From Xanthobacteraceae bacterium (GTDB taxonomy: Bacteria; Pseudomonadota; Alphaproteobacteria; Rhizobiales; Xanthobacteraceae), in contig JAQGJU010000133.1 of the NCBI GenBank assembly GCA_028290465.1, positions 62,001 through 126,000 of the forward strand: a DNA stretch of 64,000 nucleotides, read 5' to 3'. The position numbers and the translations under genes were made by a program. A model generated the notes under the pieces. That model made no database searches and was not told the origin of the DNA. It saw nothing but the letters and a program-made list of their open reading frames with translations. The first letter of the stretch is position 1; the number at the start of each line of letters is the position of its first letter. Of this stretch, positions 62,611-64,000 are shown piece by piece.

Positions 62611-63336
62611 TCATTCGGTCGGCGCGCCGTCCTTCTTCGTGCTAGTCGCCACGATCTTCAAGACCCCGTCCGGCAATGGCCGCTGAAGCTTCAGCGCATC
62701 TTCAGCCGGCGCGGTCAGCCACCGCTCAATCTCGTCCGGCGTGGTCAAGATGACTGGCATGGCCTTCGGGTGTATGGCGCCCACAACATCGTTCGCCTCG
62801 GTCGTCAAGAAGCCGTACAGGTCGTTTGTCGTCTCGCCCTCTCGGACCTTGCGGACGCTCGTCCAACGCGTCCACAAGCCCGCGAAGGCCGCCAGGGGGC
62901 GTTCCTCATCGAGGGCGAACCACACGTCACCACCGGCCGCCTTGTTGAACTCGCTGAAGGATGTGAACGGCACGACGCAGCGGTGCTCCACCCCCAGCCA
63001 GGGGCGCCAGTGTTTGCTCGTTACGTTGCGAATGTTCGTCGTGCCGCTGTCGGGCTCAAGGCGCAGAAGTTCCTTGAATTCTACGTCCTTGCCCTTGGCC
63101 CGTAGCTTGTCGGCCCGCTTAGTCGCGGCGTCCAGTTGCGCCTTCGCCGAAGACGGCATTCCCCACCGCGCCATGGCGAGTTCGCGTACGCCGTCAGGCG
63201 CATTGCGCACGATTGGCGCCGAGTAGTCGGGGAACACGGCGGGCATGGACGGAAGATTGCCGGTCACGTCGCGCAACGCGCGCGTCAGGGCAATGATGGC
63301 CGCTTGGCCGGTGGTGATGCTGTAGAGATTGCACAT
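62611..63336 (-). CDS. SOS response-associated peptidase (SRAP; YedK/HMCES)
   Basis: A 241-residue SRAP protein that should cross-link to abasic sites in single-stranded DNA. Catalytic Cys2 follows the start Met in MCNLYSITTGQAAI. Further conserved parts are RNAPDGVRELAMARWGMPSS, NIRNVTSKHWRP, CVVPFTSFSEFNK with the active Glu, and the His in GAIHPKAMPVILT. It ends LKLQRPLPDGVLKIVATSTK plus KKDGA. This tail is repeated in the next gene. It is read opposite to the polymerase-like gene. SRAP genes are frequent on mobile elements, perhaps to protect single-stranded DNA on entry. Confidence 0.93.
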   Translation of the reverse strand: MCNLYSITTGQAAIIALTRALRDVTGNLPSMPAVFPDYSAPIVRNAPDGVRELAMARWGMPSSAKAQLDAATKRADKLRAKGKDVEFKELLRLEPDSGTTNIRNVTSKHWRPWLGVEHRCVVPFTSFSEFNKAAGGDVWFALDEERPLAAFAGLWTRWTSVRKVREGETTNDLYGFLTTEANDVVGAIHPKAMPVILTTPDEIERWLTAPAEDALKLQRPLPDGVLKIVATSTKKDGAPTE

Positions 63337-63427
63337 GGACGACGTGCTTCACACTTTCGGCTTGTCGAGACCCAGACGCCTCAACATGATCGAGCTGCAA
63401 GGCAACATCGCCGCGACAGCGGATTGG

Positions 63428-63805
63428 CTATTCTACTGCGCCGTCCTTCTTGCCTCCCCCAACGATTCTTAACTCGGGCAATGGCCTTTGCGGCTTCAGG
63501 ACTTCTTCCGATTCGAGTTCATAGCGCCGCTTCAGCTTCGGGTTCCACAATGCCCCATCGGGCAGCACTTCAAGCCAACTCGGAAGATCATGTGGAAGGG
63601 TAAACCCTTCGGTCCAAGAATCCTTATCGACCGTGTATTTCGATATCTCGAAACCGTCAGGGAAGTCGCGGAAGCCGGGATATTGAAGCTTCCTCTGTTG
63701 AGCAGCTTTCGCCATCGCGGCGTTGCTGTAGACTCCGACAAGTTTGTCCTCGTCGTGGCCGTCTTCCAACTCTCTGGTGTGCCAAAGCAAATAAACGGTT
63801 GCCAC
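63428..63805 (-). CDS. DUF7336-like hypothetical protein with SRAP-like C-terminal tail
   Basis: A 125-residue protein if started at GTG 63805, which has GGAGG five bases upstream; the open frame extends to 63973. The core VYLLWHTRELEDGHDEDKLV, YSNAAMAKAAQQRK and FRDFPDGFEISKYTVDKDSW resembles the DUF7336 group of small proteins of unknown function. The C-terminal end VLKPQRPLPELRIVGGGKKD with GAVE matches the tail of the SRAP protein next to it, both in protein and in parts of the DNA. It is 91 bases upstream of the SRAP gene on the same strand. Confidence 0.8.
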   Translation of the reverse strand: MATVYLLWHTRELEDGHDEDKLVGVYSNAAMAKAAQQRKLQYPGFRDFPDGFEISKYTVDKDSWTEGFTLPHDLPSWLEVLPDGALWNPKLKRRYELESEEVLKPQRPLPELRIVGGGKKDGAVE

Positions 63806-64000
63806 CGCGTCCTCCGCGACATTGCCAATCCACAGTGTCCCCGCGTGAGAGGCGGATGTCCACCGGACAACGCGGTCCGCTGCATACGGGCTTAACGATC
63901 GATTATTTACGGGCGCGACTTGCGCAGGCCCCTGATTTGCACATACGGCGCATTGGGCACGCACCGTTGGCACCTTAGCGCGGGGATGAGCGTGTCCACC
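63806..64000. other. right edge of window inside the integrated element
   Basis: The last 195 bases contain only the upstream extension of the frame of the previous gene and no secure feature. The element continues past the window edge. Confidence 0.5.

Overview
The window looks like chromosomal DNA of a high-GC alphaproteobacterium of the order Hyphomicrobiales (Rhizobiales), in the Bradyrhizobium / Rhodopseudomonas / Pseudolabrys neighbourhood. This is an inference from the gene order fabI - phosphatase - aroC - ribB with dnaJ and pdxH nearby, the ku-ligD pair, the dxs...tlyA group, and dispersed palindromes with a GTGGGAACCGGTT-like core that are common in this order. All calls come from reading the sequence and translations; no database search was run.

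Layout. 1-1270: end of an SDR oxidoreductase and a pirin. 1367-7919: a divergent accessory locus. On the minus strand are a GntR/FCD regulator, two RidA proteins and a DUF1989 protein; on the plus strand is a complete polyamine/opine-type ABC importer. 8021-11785: the bacterial NHEJ pair ku-ligD. 12010-22799: dxs, a diguanylate cyclase, a nucleoside deoxyribosyltransferase, tlyA, two unknown envelope proteins, a MATE pump, a TrmA-family RNA methyltransferase and a LysR regulator. 22974-32800: mostly core metabolism (ribB, aroC, fabI, dnaJ, pdxH), interrupted by an ECF sigma/anti-sigma pair. 32801-44507: antitoxin-like small genes, corA, an L,D-transpeptidase, a second diguanylate cyclase, a phosphoesterase, an aminotransferase, an extensin-family protein and two flavin oxidoreductases. 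44508-58983: spermidine-synthase-like membrane protein, acyl-CoA synthetase, DUF1499 protein, MBL hydrolase, IlvD/Edd dehydratase, RraA, a Bug/TctC binding protein, an unusual flippase-like/O-antigen-ligase fusion, and Sua5.

59040-64000: a tRNA-Pro(CGG) gene followed at once by a tyrosine integrase and the left part of an integrated element. Its cargo is three 18-bp direct repeats, a protein with polymerase-A-like motifs, an SRAP (YedK/HMCES-type) protein and a DUF7336-like protein. The right end of the element lies outside the window.

Most notable points: (1) the integrated element carries iteron-like repeats just upstream of a polymerase-like gene, which could be a replication module; (2) an LPG-synthase-TM-like domain is fused to an O-antigen-ligase-like domain in one polypeptide; (3) palindromic repeat families share one central core but have different outer stems, and several copies supply the stop codon of the adjacent gene; (4) the RidA/DUF1989/ABC locus looks like an uncharacterised nitrogen-compound catabolic system.
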